Source of the DNA: DATKZS01 sp035527835 [NCBI: bacterium]
Lineage (GTDB): Bacteria > RBG-13-61-14
NCBI GenBank assembly: GCA_035527835.1
Contig: DATKZS010000012.1
Coordinates: forward strand, 1 to 64,000
DNA: 64,000 nucleotides
Direction: 5' to 3'
Positions 50,231 through 59,041 of this stretch are shown here, one piece after another (position 1 is the first letter of the stretch; the number at the start of each line of letters is the position of its first letter). A program made the position numbers and the translations under genes. The notes beneath the pieces were generated by a model. It saw nothing but the letters and a program-made list of their open reading frames with translations, was not told where the DNA came from and did not search any database.

Positions 50231-52516
50231 ATGGTGGAAGTGGGTTTTGACAGGAAGAGCCTGATCATCAACGGGGAGCGGCGGCTGATCCTTTCGGGGG
50301 CCATGCACTATTACCGGCTTCCTTCTCCGGAGATCTGGCGGCACCGTCTCCGCCGGATGAAGGAGCTGGGGCTTGACACGGTGGACGTGTATTTTTACTG
50401 GGGGTATCACAGCCCGGCGCCGGGGGTGTATGATTTCAGCGGGTTTCGGGACGTTGACCGGCTCCTGGACATGATCGAGGAAGAGGGCCTTTACCTGATG
50501 GCCCGTCCTGGTCCGTACATCTGCTCGGAGGTTGACGGCGGCGGCTTCCCGGCCTGGTTGCTTACCAAGCCCGGGCTCAAGCTGCGCTGCCGCGAGAACG
50601 CGCGGTTCGTTTACGACCCGGAGTACATGAAATACGCGCGCGAATGGTGGGAGCAGATCGTGCCCCGGATCGCGCGGCGCGACAACCTGATCCTGTTCCA
50701 GATCGAGAACGAGTATCACTTCATGCCCACGCCCAAGGGCGCGCTGCTCGCGCTGCAGAAAACGCTGCAGCGCCGTATGGGGACCAACGCCATCTTCAAC
50801 CTTCAGATGAGAAAGCCGGTGAAAGCGGTGTTGCAATATCTGCAGAAGCGGGCGATGCGGGGCGTGGGGTATAAGCAGTCGAACCGGTACATGAAGGAGC
50901 TTTACGCGTGGTCGCGCGAGCTGGGGGTCACGGTCCCGATTTTCCACAACGACATCGAGGGCGCGATGCAGCGGTTCGTTGACGCGGACATCGCCGGGAT
51001 AGACGATTACCCGATCAAGACGTTCGACGTGGACTGGCAGGGCCGGGACCACGTGTTCGGGACGCTGGACTTGATGGAGCAGGGCCACGCGGCGCTGGGC
51101 AAGGACTGCCCGCTGCTGATCGGCGAGCTGCAGGGCGGCTGGTTCGATCCGTGGGGCGGCAAGGGGTTCGCGGTGATTCGGCGGCGGCTGGGCCCGGCGG
51201 CCATTGATATGACCCTGAAGACCGCGCTGTCGCAGGGCGCGGGCGTGATCTCGGTGTTCATGACGTGCGGGGGCACGTCGTTCGGCCACGTGGCCAGCCC
51301 GGACGTTTACACTTCGTATGACTACGGGGCGCCGATCAGCGAGGGCGGCCGCCCCACCGCGCGGGGCGAGGCCATGAAGCGGTTCGTGAGCTTCGCGCGG
51401 CGGCATGAAAAGGAGCTCCTGGAGTCGGAGGCCGTCGGGTTGCAGTGCGCGATCTCGCCGCGCCTGCACTGCATCAGCCGGCGGACGCCATCCGGCAAGC
51501 GCTTCATTTACATTCGCAACGGCGGCAAGACGGCGGAGTCAATAATGCTGGGTCCGAACCGGATCGGGATGTCGCCTTCCACCATGATGGTGCTGGTGGT
51601 CAATGACCAGGACGAGGTCCTGGACCGGTGCGACCCGGCCACCGACACTGCGGAATACGTTTTCCCTTACACCGAGCTGCCGAAACTGAGCCCGTGGAAA
51701 TTCGGCATCCCCCATCTGCCGCTGGACCCGGATTACGACGACAGCGATTGGACCCTGGTCCCCGCCGGCCAGCCCCTGGACATTGATTCCATCGGCGTGC
51801 ATTACGGCTTCGTCTGGTACCGCGCGCGCCTTAAAGATCCCATCTCCGGGTTCAAGCTCGACGCCCGGCACTGCTGGGCGGCCTATTTCAACGGCCGCCT
51901 GCTCGCGGCGTTCGATAACCACAAGAACCGGCTGGCCACCGGAGACGACATGGCCGAGACCGTGGACGTGCGCATCCCGCGCAGCGATTTTGTGAAGGGC
52001 GGGAACGTGCTCACGGTGCTGTGCGAGAGCCTGGGCCACAACAAGGGCTTTTTGGAGGACTTGCATAATAAGCGGGGCATCGTTTCCTTCCGGGCGGGCC
52101 GGAATAAAATTGATTGGCGGGTTCGTGGCGGCCTGCTGCCCGGCGAGATCGGGATGACTCCGCGGGCGGACTTCAGCGCGCTCCGTCTTTCCGGCGAGGA
52201 GGAAGTGGAGACCCCCCACGAATGGCCCGCCAATAAGCACGGGATCGGCCTGTACCAGACGCGGTTTAGCCTGGACCTGGAGGGGCCGGACAACCCGCCG
52301 CTCGGGCTCGATGTTCCCTCCGCCGATGAAAAGGCGGTGATCTATCTTAACGGCTGGCTGCTGGGGCGGTTCTGGGGGAGCGCGGGCCCGCAGATGATCT
52401 ATTACCTTCCCCCCGGCCTGCTCAACTGGAAAGGAGAGAACCACCTGGCCATCGCGCTGTGGCGATGGGAACAGCCCGGCCGGATCGGAAGGGTCCACCT
52501 TGAAATCCAGCCCTGA
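50231..52516 (+). CDS. Beta-galactosidase, glycoside hydrolase family 35
   Basis: ATG 50231 is preferred over 50207 since AAGGAG lies 8 bp before it; 761 residues. GH35 marks: RLILSGAMHYYRLP, then YFYWGYHSPAPGVYDF, RPGPYICSEVDGGGFPAWL, the acid/base Glu in FQIENEYHF and the nucleophile Glu in LIGELQGGWFDPWGG. C-terminal beta domains follow, with WYRARL and WLLGRFW. No signal peptide is seen, so it may be cytoplasmic. It removes terminal beta-galactose residues. Its end overlaps the start of the next gene by 17 bp. Confidence 0.93.
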   Translation: MVEVGFDRKSLIINGERRLILSGAMHYYRLPSPEIWRHRLRRMKELGLDTVDVYFYWGYHSPAPGVYDFSGFRDVDRLLDMIEEEGLYLMARPGPYICSEVDGGGFPAWLLTKPGLKLRCRENARFVYDPEYMKYAREWWEQIVPRIARRDNLILFQIENEYHFMPTPKGALLALQKTLQRRMGTNAIFNLQMRKPVKAVLQYLQKRAMRGVGYKQSNRYMKELYAWSRELGVTVPIFHNDIEGAMQRFVDADIAGIDDYPIKTFDVDWQGRDHVFGTLDLMEQGHAALGKDCPLLIGELQGGWFDPWGGKGFAVIRRRLGPAAIDMTLKTALSQGAGVISVFMTCGGTSFGHVASPDVYTSYDYGAPISEGGRPTARGEAMKRFVSFARRHEKELLESEAVGLQCAISPRLHCISRRTPSGKRFIYIRNGGKTAESIMLGPNRIGMSPSTMMVLVVNDQDEVLDRCDPATDTAEYVFPYTELPKLSPWKFGIPHLPLDPDYDDSDWTLVPAGQPLDIDSIGVHYGFVWYRARLKDPISGFKLDARHCWAAYFNGRLLAAFDNHKNRLATGDDMAETVDVRIPRSDFVKGGNVLTVLCESLGHNKGFLEDLHNKRGIVSFRAGRNKIDWRVRGGLLPGEIGMTPRADFSALRLSGEEEVETPHEWPANKHGIGLYQTRFSLDLEGPDNPPLGLDVPSADEKAVIYLNGWLLGRFWGSAGPQMIYYLPPGLLNWKGENHLAIALWRWEQPGRIGRVHLEIQP

Positions 52517-54062
52517 AAACGTCAGTGGCGCGGGCTTTCAACCCGTGCGCCCCGACCCGCCGGCAGGCTCTGAAGGCGAGGGCACGGGTTACAAATCCGT
52601 GGCATTGGTGATATTGGCGGCGGTGACAGCGGCTTACCTGGCCGCCGTGGCGCTTACTCCTTCCTGGCTGATCGGCACTCCCGAGTATCACTGGCCGGTG
52701 CTGCATCACGGCTTATGGGCCATGCTGCCGGCGGCCGCGTTCGTGCTCGCGCTGGCGGCCGGAGCGTCTTTGTTCCTGGTCTCGGGCCTGGAAAGGATTT
52801 TGCAGGCGCGGCACGGCCGGGCCCGTGCTTATGCGGCGCTGATGCTGGTGGGGATCGCTTTTCAGCTCGCGCCGTTCACGGCGCACCGGATGGGGCTTCT
52901 GGAGCTGCCGCTTCGGGTCTATCTTTCGGACCATACCTCTTATTTCACGGACGCCGCCAAGATCGTGGACGTTGACTCCTGGCTCCTTTCGTATCCGCGC
53001 TCCATTCGCGGCTTCGCCACCTACACGCGCACCCACCCGCCCGGCGCGGTTCTGCTCTTCTTCGACGCGCAGAGGCTCATGGAGCGGCTGCCCGGAGTTG
53101 CGGACCTGATCGTGAATGCCGTGCCGGGAAGCGGCGAGGCCATGAAGGCGTTCGGCCTGACCCCGCCGCAGACGGCGGCGGGCGCCCTGTGCGCGCTCAT
53201 CCTGCTCCTGACCGCGGCCGCGGCCGTTCCCCTTACCTTCGCCATCGGCCGCCAGATCGTCACCGACGAGCGGGCGGCTTGGGCCGCGGTCCTGTTCGCG
53301 GCCGCCCCCGCATTCAGCCACAAGACCCCGGTGCTCGACCACCTCCTCGCATTCCTCGTCCTGCTTGCCGCTTGGCTGACCATCATCGCCATCCGCAAGA
53401 AAAACATCTGGAACATATTGTCGGCGGGGCTCGTCATCGGCGCGGGCCTGTGGTTCGGGACCTCGCTCATCGCCGCCTTGCCGCTCTGCGCATTGCTGGG
53501 GGGCGCCGCGGTCCTGGAGTTCAAGCAAAACCGGACACCTCTCTCCCGCCTCGCCGCGCTCATGGCCGCGGTGGTGGTGCTGTTGGCCGGAGCGGCCGCG
53601 GCGGCGGTGTTGCTGCTGGGGGGAGTGATGGACGTGAGCTGGCTCGAGGCGTACCGCGCCATCACGGAGGTGGGCTGGAGCTTCAACAACGCGGCTTCCG
53701 GACGCGTCCGCGCCTGGATGTGGATCGCCTTCGACCCTTACGAGATCGCCGCCTTCGCCGGCCTGCCCCTGTTCGGCCTGTTCCTGCTCACGCTCTACCG
53801 CGGAGCCGCGCCGGTGTTTTACCGCGATTTGAGGTCCCTGGACCCGTGGCTCATCGCCACCATCGTTTTCCTCCTGGCCCTGGACTTGTCGGGCAAGGTC
53901 TGCTACGAGGCCTCGCGGCTCGCCTGGTTCTGCTTTCCCCTGATCGCCATCATTGCCTCGAGGTGCGCTCCGCTTCCCGGCCCGGGAAAAAAGCTCATCG
54001 CGCCGGCGGTCATCCTGACACTGCAGATCGTGAGCACGCTCGTGTTCCTGATGATTTTCTGA
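52500..54062 (+). CDS. Polytopic membrane protein, probable GT-C glycosyltransferase
   Basis: The frame opens at TTG 52500 with GGAAGGG upstream. A GTG about 100 bases later, just before the first helix (SVALVILAAVTAAYL), is an alternative, because the first 30 residues are Pro/Gly-rich and unlike a membrane protein. About 11-12 helices follow. The segment YTRTHPPGAVLLFFDAQRL carries the THPPG word common in dolichyl-phosphate-mannose-type (GT39-like) enzymes. The sugar donor would be a polyprenyl phosphate sugar; acceptor unknown. It overlaps GH35, so co-expressed. Confidence 0.75.
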   Translation: MKSSPENVSGAGFQPVRPDPPAGSEGEGTGYKSVALVILAAVTAAYLAAVALTPSWLIGTPEYHWPVLHHGLWAMLPAAAFVLALAAGASLFLVSGLERILQARHGRARAYAALMLVGIAFQLAPFTAHRMGLLELPLRVYLSDHTSYFTDAAKIVDVDSWLLSYPRSIRGFATYTRTHPPGAVLLFFDAQRLMERLPGVADLIVNAVPGSGEAMKAFGLTPPQTAAGALCALILLLTAAAAVPLTFAIGRQIVTDERAAWAAVLFAAAPAFSHKTPVLDHLLAFLVLLAAWLTIIAIRKKNIWNILSAGLVIGAGLWFGTSLIAALPLCALLGGAAVLEFKQNRTPLSRLAALMAAVVVLLAGAAAAAVLLLGGVMDVSWLEAYRAITEVGWSFNNAASGRVRAWMWIAFDPYEIAAFAGLPLFGLFLLTLYRGAAPVFYRDLRSLDPWLIATIVFLLALDLSGKVCYEASRLAWFCFPLIAIIASRCAPLPGPGKKLIAPAVILTLQIVSTLVFLMIF

Positions 54063-54072
54063 TCCGGTGCGC

Positions 54073-54139
54073 CAAGGAAAAAGTAAAAAGGAAAAATTTC
54101 GGCTCTTGTACTTTTGCCTTTTTACTTTTTCCTTTTTAA
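54073..54139. repeat. A/G-rich palindrome between convergent genes
   Basis: AAGGAAAAAGTAAAAAGGAA and TTGCCTTTTTACTTTTTCC (continuing CTTTTT) form a long A/T-rich stem between the stops at 54062 and 54136. Each strand ends in a T run, so it can act as a terminator both ways. A piece of the same word (TTTTTCCTTTTTTCC) is near 6569. Confidence 0.75.
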
Positions 54140-55374
54140 TTTACGAGCCGGCCGGAGACGGAGCGGATTCTCCACTGGCCGCCTCTCTTGATGAGGATGG
54201 TGCGCATGTCCCATGATTCGATGGAGGCGCCGTTCTGATCGAGCAGGCTGACCACGTAAGTGGCCTCGGCCTTGTCCATGTCCGTATTCACGGCCTGGAA
54301 GCCCTCGATCCGATAGTCGTAAACCGGGCAGAACGACTTGCTGACGTTATAGAACCAGGCCAGGTCGCGGCTGGTGGACCATAATATATAGGCCCGCTCG
54401 AAGTCGTGATTGGCAAGGCTGCAATAATAGGCGTTCACCACGCCCCGGACGTCGGACCCGAACGAGGCGCAGGCGCCGGCGCCCGGCCGCGCGCCGCAGG
54501 GAGGGGCGGTTTTTTTCTCCGGGGCCGGTTGGGAGGGAGCGGGTGTGGTTTCCTTGGGCTTTTTCGAGTCCTGTTCGGCCTTTTTCCGGGCTTCTTCCTC
54601 GGCCTGTTGGCGCGCCTGCTCCAGGGCGATCCCGCGCTCTTCTTCCTGTTTTTTCAACTCGAGGTTTTTCCGGACCTCCGGCGGGACCGGCGGTCCCATC
54701 TCTCCTTCGGCGGGGTCCGCGCACCACTGGCCCGGCTCACACTCGGAAGCAGGGTTCTCCACGGAACCGGTGTCTCCCGCCATCTCCGCCTCCGCTTGCT
54801 CCGGCGGCGCCACGGTTTCATGAGGTTTTTCGGCCGCCGGCTTCGGGGCGGGAGCAGGGGGCGCCGGCTTGGGCGCTTCCTTCTCCGGAGCGGCGGGAGC
54901 AGCCGGAGCGGCCGGGGCCGGGCTGGCGGCGGATGGCTTGGGAGGCGGTGAACCGGACGGCGCCTCCTTGGGCTGACTGGCCGCCGGCACCGTGCGGCTC
55001 GACGTGATCATGACGGTCGTCTTTTTGACCTGCAGCGGCTCATAGCTCAGATCGTCGCGGTTCTTCACGATAAAATCGTTGGTCAGGAAATTGGCGACGA
55101 GGATGACTTCCCGGCCTGATTTGATGAGCACGGTCCTTTCAAATGACCCTCCCTGCCGCGACACGCGGATCAGGTGCCTTCCTTCAGCGATGCCGGGAAT
55201 CGTGAGCGGCGTTTCGCCCATCTGCTTATCGTCAATCCAGACCTTGACCGGCGGCGATTGCGGGCTGGCCTGGATGGTGAGCTTGACCCGGCCCGGGTCA
55301 GCGGCCTCTGCCGCCAGGGCCAGCACGCAAAGCGCCAACAGCAATCCGCAAACGTTTCTTTTAAGGACACTCAT
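54136..55374 (-). CDS. PEGA-domain exported protein with NTF2-like C-terminus
   Basis: ATG at 55374 (MSVLKRNVCG) gives a clean signal peptide ending near ALAAEAAD; 412 residues. A PEGA domain (about 25-95) shows VKVWIDDKQMGETPLTIPGI and EGRHLIRVSRQGG. A long Pro/Ala-rich linker (about 130-215) and a charged E/K/Q helix (about 240-290) follow. The end, DVRGVVNAYYCSLANHDFER and onward, resembles NTF2/SnoaL-like folds. PEGA domains are usually found at cell surfaces. The role is unknown. Confidence 0.8.
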   Translation of the reverse strand: MSVLKRNVCGLLLALCVLALAAEAADPGRVKLTIQASPQSPPVKVWIDDKQMGETPLTIPGIAEGRHLIRVSRQGGSFERTVLIKSGREVILVANFLTNDFIVKNRDDLSYEPLQVKKTTVMITSSRTVPAASQPKEAPSGSPPPKPSAASPAPAAPAAPAAPEKEAPKPAPPAPAPKPAAEKPHETVAPPEQAEAEMAGDTGSVENPASECEPGQWCADPAEGEMGPPVPPEVRKNLELKKQEEERGIALEQARQQAEEEARKKAEQDSKKPKETTPAPSQPAPEKKTAPPCGARPGAGACASFGSDVRGVVNAYYCSLANHDFERAYILWSTSRDLAWFYNVSKSFCPVYDYRIEGFQAVNTDMDKAEATYVVSLLDQNGASIESWDMRTILIKRGGQWRIRSVSGRLVN

Positions 55375-55459
55375 GGCTTTTACCAGCTTTTCCATCAGCA
55401 ATTAACGCGCCGGGGACGGAAAAGTTTCAACCTCAGCCCACCCGGCCCCGGAGCCCGGC

Positions 55460-55792
55460 TCAGGAGACGGGCTTCTGTTTGCATTCCTTGAGATAGGCGC
55501 GCAGGGTCTCGTAGTCCTCACGGCTTATGTCCAAGAACTGGATGGCCATGCCGGCCGGCTCCCCGATCTTCGGATTGGGCTTATGCAGCACCCGGATCAC
55601 CTTGGCCAGCGACTTGATAACCCTTTTCTTCTGTCCCAGCTTGATCTCGAAAAGAAAAACCGACCCCAGCCGGCGCGGAGAATCCGACGCCACGAACGCC
55701 CCGCCCTCGCTGAGGTTCCACAGCTTGTCGCACGAGCCGACCCGGATCCTTTCGTACCGCCGCTTTTCGCGGCCCTTTGGCTCAGTGGTCAT
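55460..55792 (-). CDS. PilZ-domain protein, possible c-di-GMP binder
   Basis: A start at ATG 55792 (MTTEPKGREK) is favoured by AAGGGGGCCCGTC upstream; an ATG 36 bp earlier is possible. 110 residues. RRYERIRV is an RxxxR-like motif and NLSEGGAFVAS matches the (D/N)xSxxG motif of PilZ domains, so c-di-GMP binding is plausible. The remainder is a small barrel with IRVLHKPNPKIGEPAGMAIQF. It lies between a PEGA gene and a coiled-coil gene on the same strand. Confidence 0.8.
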   Translation of the reverse strand: MTTEPKGREKRRYERIRVGSCDKLWNLSEGGAFVASDSPRRLGSVFLFEIKLGQKKRVIKSLAKVIRVLHKPNPKIGEPAGMAIQFLDISREDYETLRAYLKECKQKPVS

Positions 55793-55838
55793 GACGGGCC
55801 CCCTTTTCCCCAAATAGCGCCGCCCCATGACGCTTAAG

Positions 55839-56597
55839 CTATTCCTTGAGCAGCTCCTTGATCATCTGGTCTTCCATGATGTAACGCAACTGCTCCTCCA
55901 TCAGGTCTCCCACCGACGCCCGCTCCGAGACCTCGCGCGCAGGCGGGCCCGCGCTCTGCTTCTGTACCCTCCCCTCCAGGATTTCCACCAGCATTTTAAG
56001 GTCCGCGAGCTCCTGGTCCTTCTCCCGGAGCTTCACCTCAAGGTCCTCGATCTGCCGGCTCTTTTCCTCGATCTTGTGGTCGCGCTCGCCGAGTCCCTCC
56101 CGGGAAAGGTCGGCGTAGCGCTCCTTTTCCTTGACCACCTCCTGGTGCATCATCATGAAGGTCGAGAGCGACCGCTCGACCAGCGAGATGGCCCGCTCGG
56201 CCTGCATGGCCAGCTCCTGCGTCCCGGAAAACCGCGAGAGCGGCGAGCCTTCCACCACGCCATCGCCGCCGCTCCCGGGCCGCTTGTCCAAGCCCTGCTC
56301 GTCCTTCTCATCCGCCGGGCCCGCTTCGCGCTCCGCTGAAGCCTTTTCCACCCGCGGCGCGTCCGCCCCATCCGCGGGGACGCAGTTGGCGGGGTCATCG
56401 AGCCAGATAAGCTCCCGGCCGCCCTGCGACTTACGCATCAGGCCGGCCGCGCGCGAAAGCTCGCCGGCCAAGCCTTCGGCGACCCCCCGCAACTCGGCGT
56501 ATTCTTTGAGCGTAACCCACCGTCCGCAGGACCCGGTCATTGGCTTTAAGCCCTCCTTCTCATAATCCACGCCATTAATATCATACCTAAACCCCAT
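55839..56597 (-). CDS. Possible DNA-binding coiled-coil protein
   Basis: The start is not sure: ATG 56597 (MGFRYDINGV) or ATG 56540 (MTGSCGRWVT), the latter with GAAGGAGG 11 bp upstream. The first part, WVTLKEYAELRGVAEGLAGE, looks like an excisionase/MerR-type helix-turn-helix. A low-complexity acidic linker and a strong coiled coil (RQIEDLEVKLREKDQELADL) follow to near the end. Function unknown. It is divergent from the sigma-32-like gene, and the layout would fit a regulator or a filament-like scaffold. Confidence 0.6.
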   Translation of the reverse strand: MGFRYDINGVDYEKEGLKPMTGSCGRWVTLKEYAELRGVAEGLAGELSRAAGLMRKSQGGRELIWLDDPANCVPADGADAPRVEKASAEREAGPADEKDEQGLDKRPGSGGDGVVEGSPLSRFSGTQELAMQAERAISLVERSLSTFMMMHQEVVKEKERYADLSREGLGERDHKIEEKSRQIEDLEVKLREKDQELADLKMLVEILEGRVQKQSAGPPAREVSERASVGDLMEEQLRYIMEDQMIKELLKE

Positions 56598-56693
56598 GGT
56601 AAAAACAAACAAAGCTGCGGGGACGGGCGATGAACCGGGCTGGACCATTGTCCATAATGTCAGCTCCAAGAGAGACGGAGATAAGGAGAAAAA

Positions 56694-57869
56694 TTGAAAC
56701 CGGCTAATCCTTCAGATACTATGGAAACGGGTTGGAACATGACTCGCAAGCAATCAAAGCCAAAACCTGAGCCCAAGCCGAAGAGCAAGCCGCGCAAGAA
56801 GGCGGCTGCCAAACGGCCCATTAAAAAGACCCGGACCGCGGCGTCACGGCGCGAGGAGGTCCTGGAGCCGAAGAGGATCACTCCGGATGATGGCCCCGCC
56901 CCGGAGGCGGAGGAGGGCCTGGGCGAAGTTGGCGAAGAAGAGGTTGCGCCGGAAGCGGAAGAGGTGACGTCGCTGGCGGTCCCGGAGTCCGGCGGGTCCA
57001 TCGAGAAGTTCACGGCCATGCAGCGCTACTTGGCGGAGGTGCGCCGGTATCCGCTGATCACCAAGGAAGAAGAGCAGGAGCTGGCGCGGCGCTATCTGGA
57101 GAAGGGCGACCTGGCGGCGGCGCGCAAGCTGGTGACGTCCAATCTCCGGCTGGTGGTCAAGATCGCGCTGGAGTATTACCGGCAGTGGATGGACCTGCTC
57201 GATCTGATCCAGGAAGGCAACCTGGGGCTGATGCAGGCCGTGAAAAAATTCGATCCTTACCGCGGCATCCGCCTCTCCACCTATTCCAGCTTCTGGATCC
57301 GCGCCTACATCCTGAAGTTTTTGATGGACAACTGGCGGCTGGTCAAGATCGGGACCACCCAGGCCCAGCGCAAGCTCTTCTTCAACCTGAAGAAGGAGCG
57401 GGAGCGGCTGGAGAAATTCGGGTTCAAGCCGGGCTCGAAGATGCTGGCCGAGGCCCTGTCGGTCAAGGAGAGCGAGGTCCTGGAGATGGACCAGCGGCTG
57501 TCCTCGCGCGACGAGAGCCTGGAGACGCCGGTATCGGAGGACGGCAAGCAGACGCGGGAGATGACGCTGGCCGACGGCGGCCCAGCAGTTGACGAGCTGG
57601 TGGCGGAGGACGAGTTCGCCAGGATCGTGAGGCGCAAGCTCGAGTCATTCCGCCGCACCTTGAACGAGCCGGGCAAGGAAAAGGAGGCCTTCATCTTCGA
57701 CCGCCGCCTCATGTCCGACGAACCGTTCACGCTGCAGGAGGTGGGCGAGCAGTTCGACATCTCGCGCGAGCGGGTGCGCCAGCTCGAATCGCGTTTGATC
57801 CGCCAGCTCCGGGAATATTTCAAGGAACAATTCCCCGATTTCAAGGACTACGAATTCGTTCTGCAATAG
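56694..57869 (+). CDS. RNA polymerase sigma factor, RpoH (sigma-32)-like
   Basis: Starts with TTG at 56694, with AAGGAG 5 bp upstream; 391 residues. The first 100 residues are an unusual extension: Lys/Pro-rich, then Glu-rich. Region 1.2-2 (LVTSNLRLVVKIALEYYRQW, DLIQEGNLGLMQAVKKFDP, RLSTYSSFWIRAYILKF) and region 4 (FTLQEVGEQFDISRERVRQLE) are complete. RpoH-type factors serve heat-shock promoters. The sequence RHxxxW..Q-box of RpoH is only partly preserved, so another specialised role is possible. Confidence 0.9.
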   Translation: MKPANPSDTMETGWNMTRKQSKPKPEPKPKSKPRKKAAAKRPIKKTRTAASRREEVLEPKRITPDDGPAPEAEEGLGEVGEEEVAPEAEEVTSLAVPESGGSIEKFTAMQRYLAEVRRYPLITKEEEQELARRYLEKGDLAAARKLVTSNLRLVVKIALEYYRQWMDLLDLIQEGNLGLMQAVKKFDPYRGIRLSTYSSFWIRAYILKFLMDNWRLVKIGTTQAQRKLFFNLKKERERLEKFGFKPGSKMLAEALSVKESEVLEMDQRLSSRDESLETPVSEDGKQTREMTLADGGPAVDELVAEDEFARIVRRKLESFRRTLNEPGKEKEAFIFDRRLMSDEPFTLQEVGEQFDISRERVRQLESRLIRQLREYFKEQFPDFKDYEFVLQ

Positions 57870-57886
57870 ATAAGCATTGTTCATAA

Positions 57887-58186
57887 CCGCGGAGACGAGA
57901 GAGAACGCAGAGGAAAATTTTTCAGATGCCGCACCCCGCAAGGGGTGGGAATATGAGTAGCCGTAGGTGCAACCTACGGAATGTCGCCCCCGGGTTATCA
58001 ACCCTGAAGGGGTTGAACCAAAATCGGCGGATAGGTGCGACCCCTTCAGGGTCGGGATGCCGTCGCGGTTTTCCGGGGGTTTCACCACCCGGCTACTCAC
58101 ATCATTCCCCTTCGGGGAAATATTTTGATCAGTAAAATTAAAAAAATAGATCTCTGCGTTCTCTCTCGTCTCTGCGATTAATATAT
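57887..58186. mobile_element. Palindrome with nested inner palindromic element
   Basis: Outer arms GCGGAGACGAGAGAGAACGC (57889 on) and GCGTTCTCTCTCGTCTCTGC (58156 on) are near-perfect complements. About 220 bp inside carry another inverted structure: CCGCAAGGGGTGGGAATATG and TGAGTAGCCG near the left, CGGCTACTCACATCATTCCC and CTTCGGGG near the right. Inside are CCGTAGGTGCAACCTACGG and the complementary pair CCCTGAAGGGGTTG / CCCCTTCAGGG. It separates two convergent genes and contains no credible coding frame. Confidence 0.7.
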
Positions 58187-58191
58187 TGCAA

Positions 58192-59028
58192 TCATTCCCC
58201 GCACCGCCATTGGGTGAGCGCGGCCAGGGAAGGGGGCATGGTGGCCGAGGCCCGGCGGGCCTCGCTGAAGAGCCGGCCGCCTTCCTGGTCAATCTTGGCG
58301 ATGAGCTCCCGGGGCAGGGCGGGCAGGAAGGTGAGCCCGGCGGGTCCGCGCATCTGGGCATAGAGCCAGAGCAGGCCCGGCTCAAGTGACTGCTCCGTGG
58401 CCGCGCCTCCGCATGAGGCCTTCATTCCGAGCCAGCTCCAGACCACGTCAAAGTCGCGGTATTGAATCCGTCCCTGGGCCGAGCTCAGAGCCAGCGACGC
58501 CTGCAGCGCCCGGTCAATCTTCTTACGATTCTCGTCGGAAGGCTCGTAAGTACTCCCTGGCGCCAGCGACGCCGCAAACTCCAGGTAATTGATCAGCGCA
58601 TGGCAGGACTCGGCCGGGACCTCGACTATCCCGAAAAAGCGCGAGCCGCGCACTCCCGCCGGCTCCGGCCCTAAAAGCGCCGCCACCGCCGCCTCGTTCA
58701 ATATCCCCCTCCGGCCCAGCTCGCGCAGCCGGGACCGCGCGAAGCGCGACATCAGGAGCTTGGTCCGGTCATCCGCGGAATTGTATTTAAGCATGAACTC
58801 GGACGGAGCGAGCGCCCCGTAAGGGCTGAGCGTGGACTCGCCGGGAAGCGGCCCCAGCAAGAAGGCGGGGCCCTTGTCCGCCGCCAGCCTGGCGCCCGTG
58901 ATCTTCAATACCTCGCTCCAGGCGGCGTCATCAGCCGCGGCCGGGACCGGCCCGGCGGCCAGGGCTGACGTGAAGAACAGGGCGAGGGCCAGGACTGAGA
59001 TTATTGCGGCGCATCCGGACTTTTTCAT
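58192..59028 (-). CDS. Hypothetical secreted protein
   Basis: A 278-residue protein with a signal peptide (IISVLALALFFTSALAA). The remainder is Ala/Leu-rich and probably helical, with RSRLRELGRRGIL and two Cys late in the chain (KASCGGAA and the C-terminal WRCGE). No family recognised. It lies 13 bp after the YfhO-type gene on the same strand, so is likely co-transcribed with it. Confidence 0.75.
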   Translation of the reverse strand: MKKSGCAAIISVLALALFFTSALAAGPVPAAADDAAWSEVLKITGARLAADKGPAFLLGPLPGESTLSPYGALAPSEFMLKYNSADDRTKLLMSRFARSRLRELGRRGILNEAAVAALLGPEPAGVRGSRFFGIVEVPAESCHALINYLEFAASLAPGSTYEPSDENRKKIDRALQASLALSSAQGRIQYRDFDVVWSWLGMKASCGGAATEQSLEPGLLWLYAQMRGPAGLTFLPALPRELIAKIDQEGGRLFSEARRASATMPPSLAALTQWRCGE

Positions 59029-59041
59029 CGCATCAACTCCT

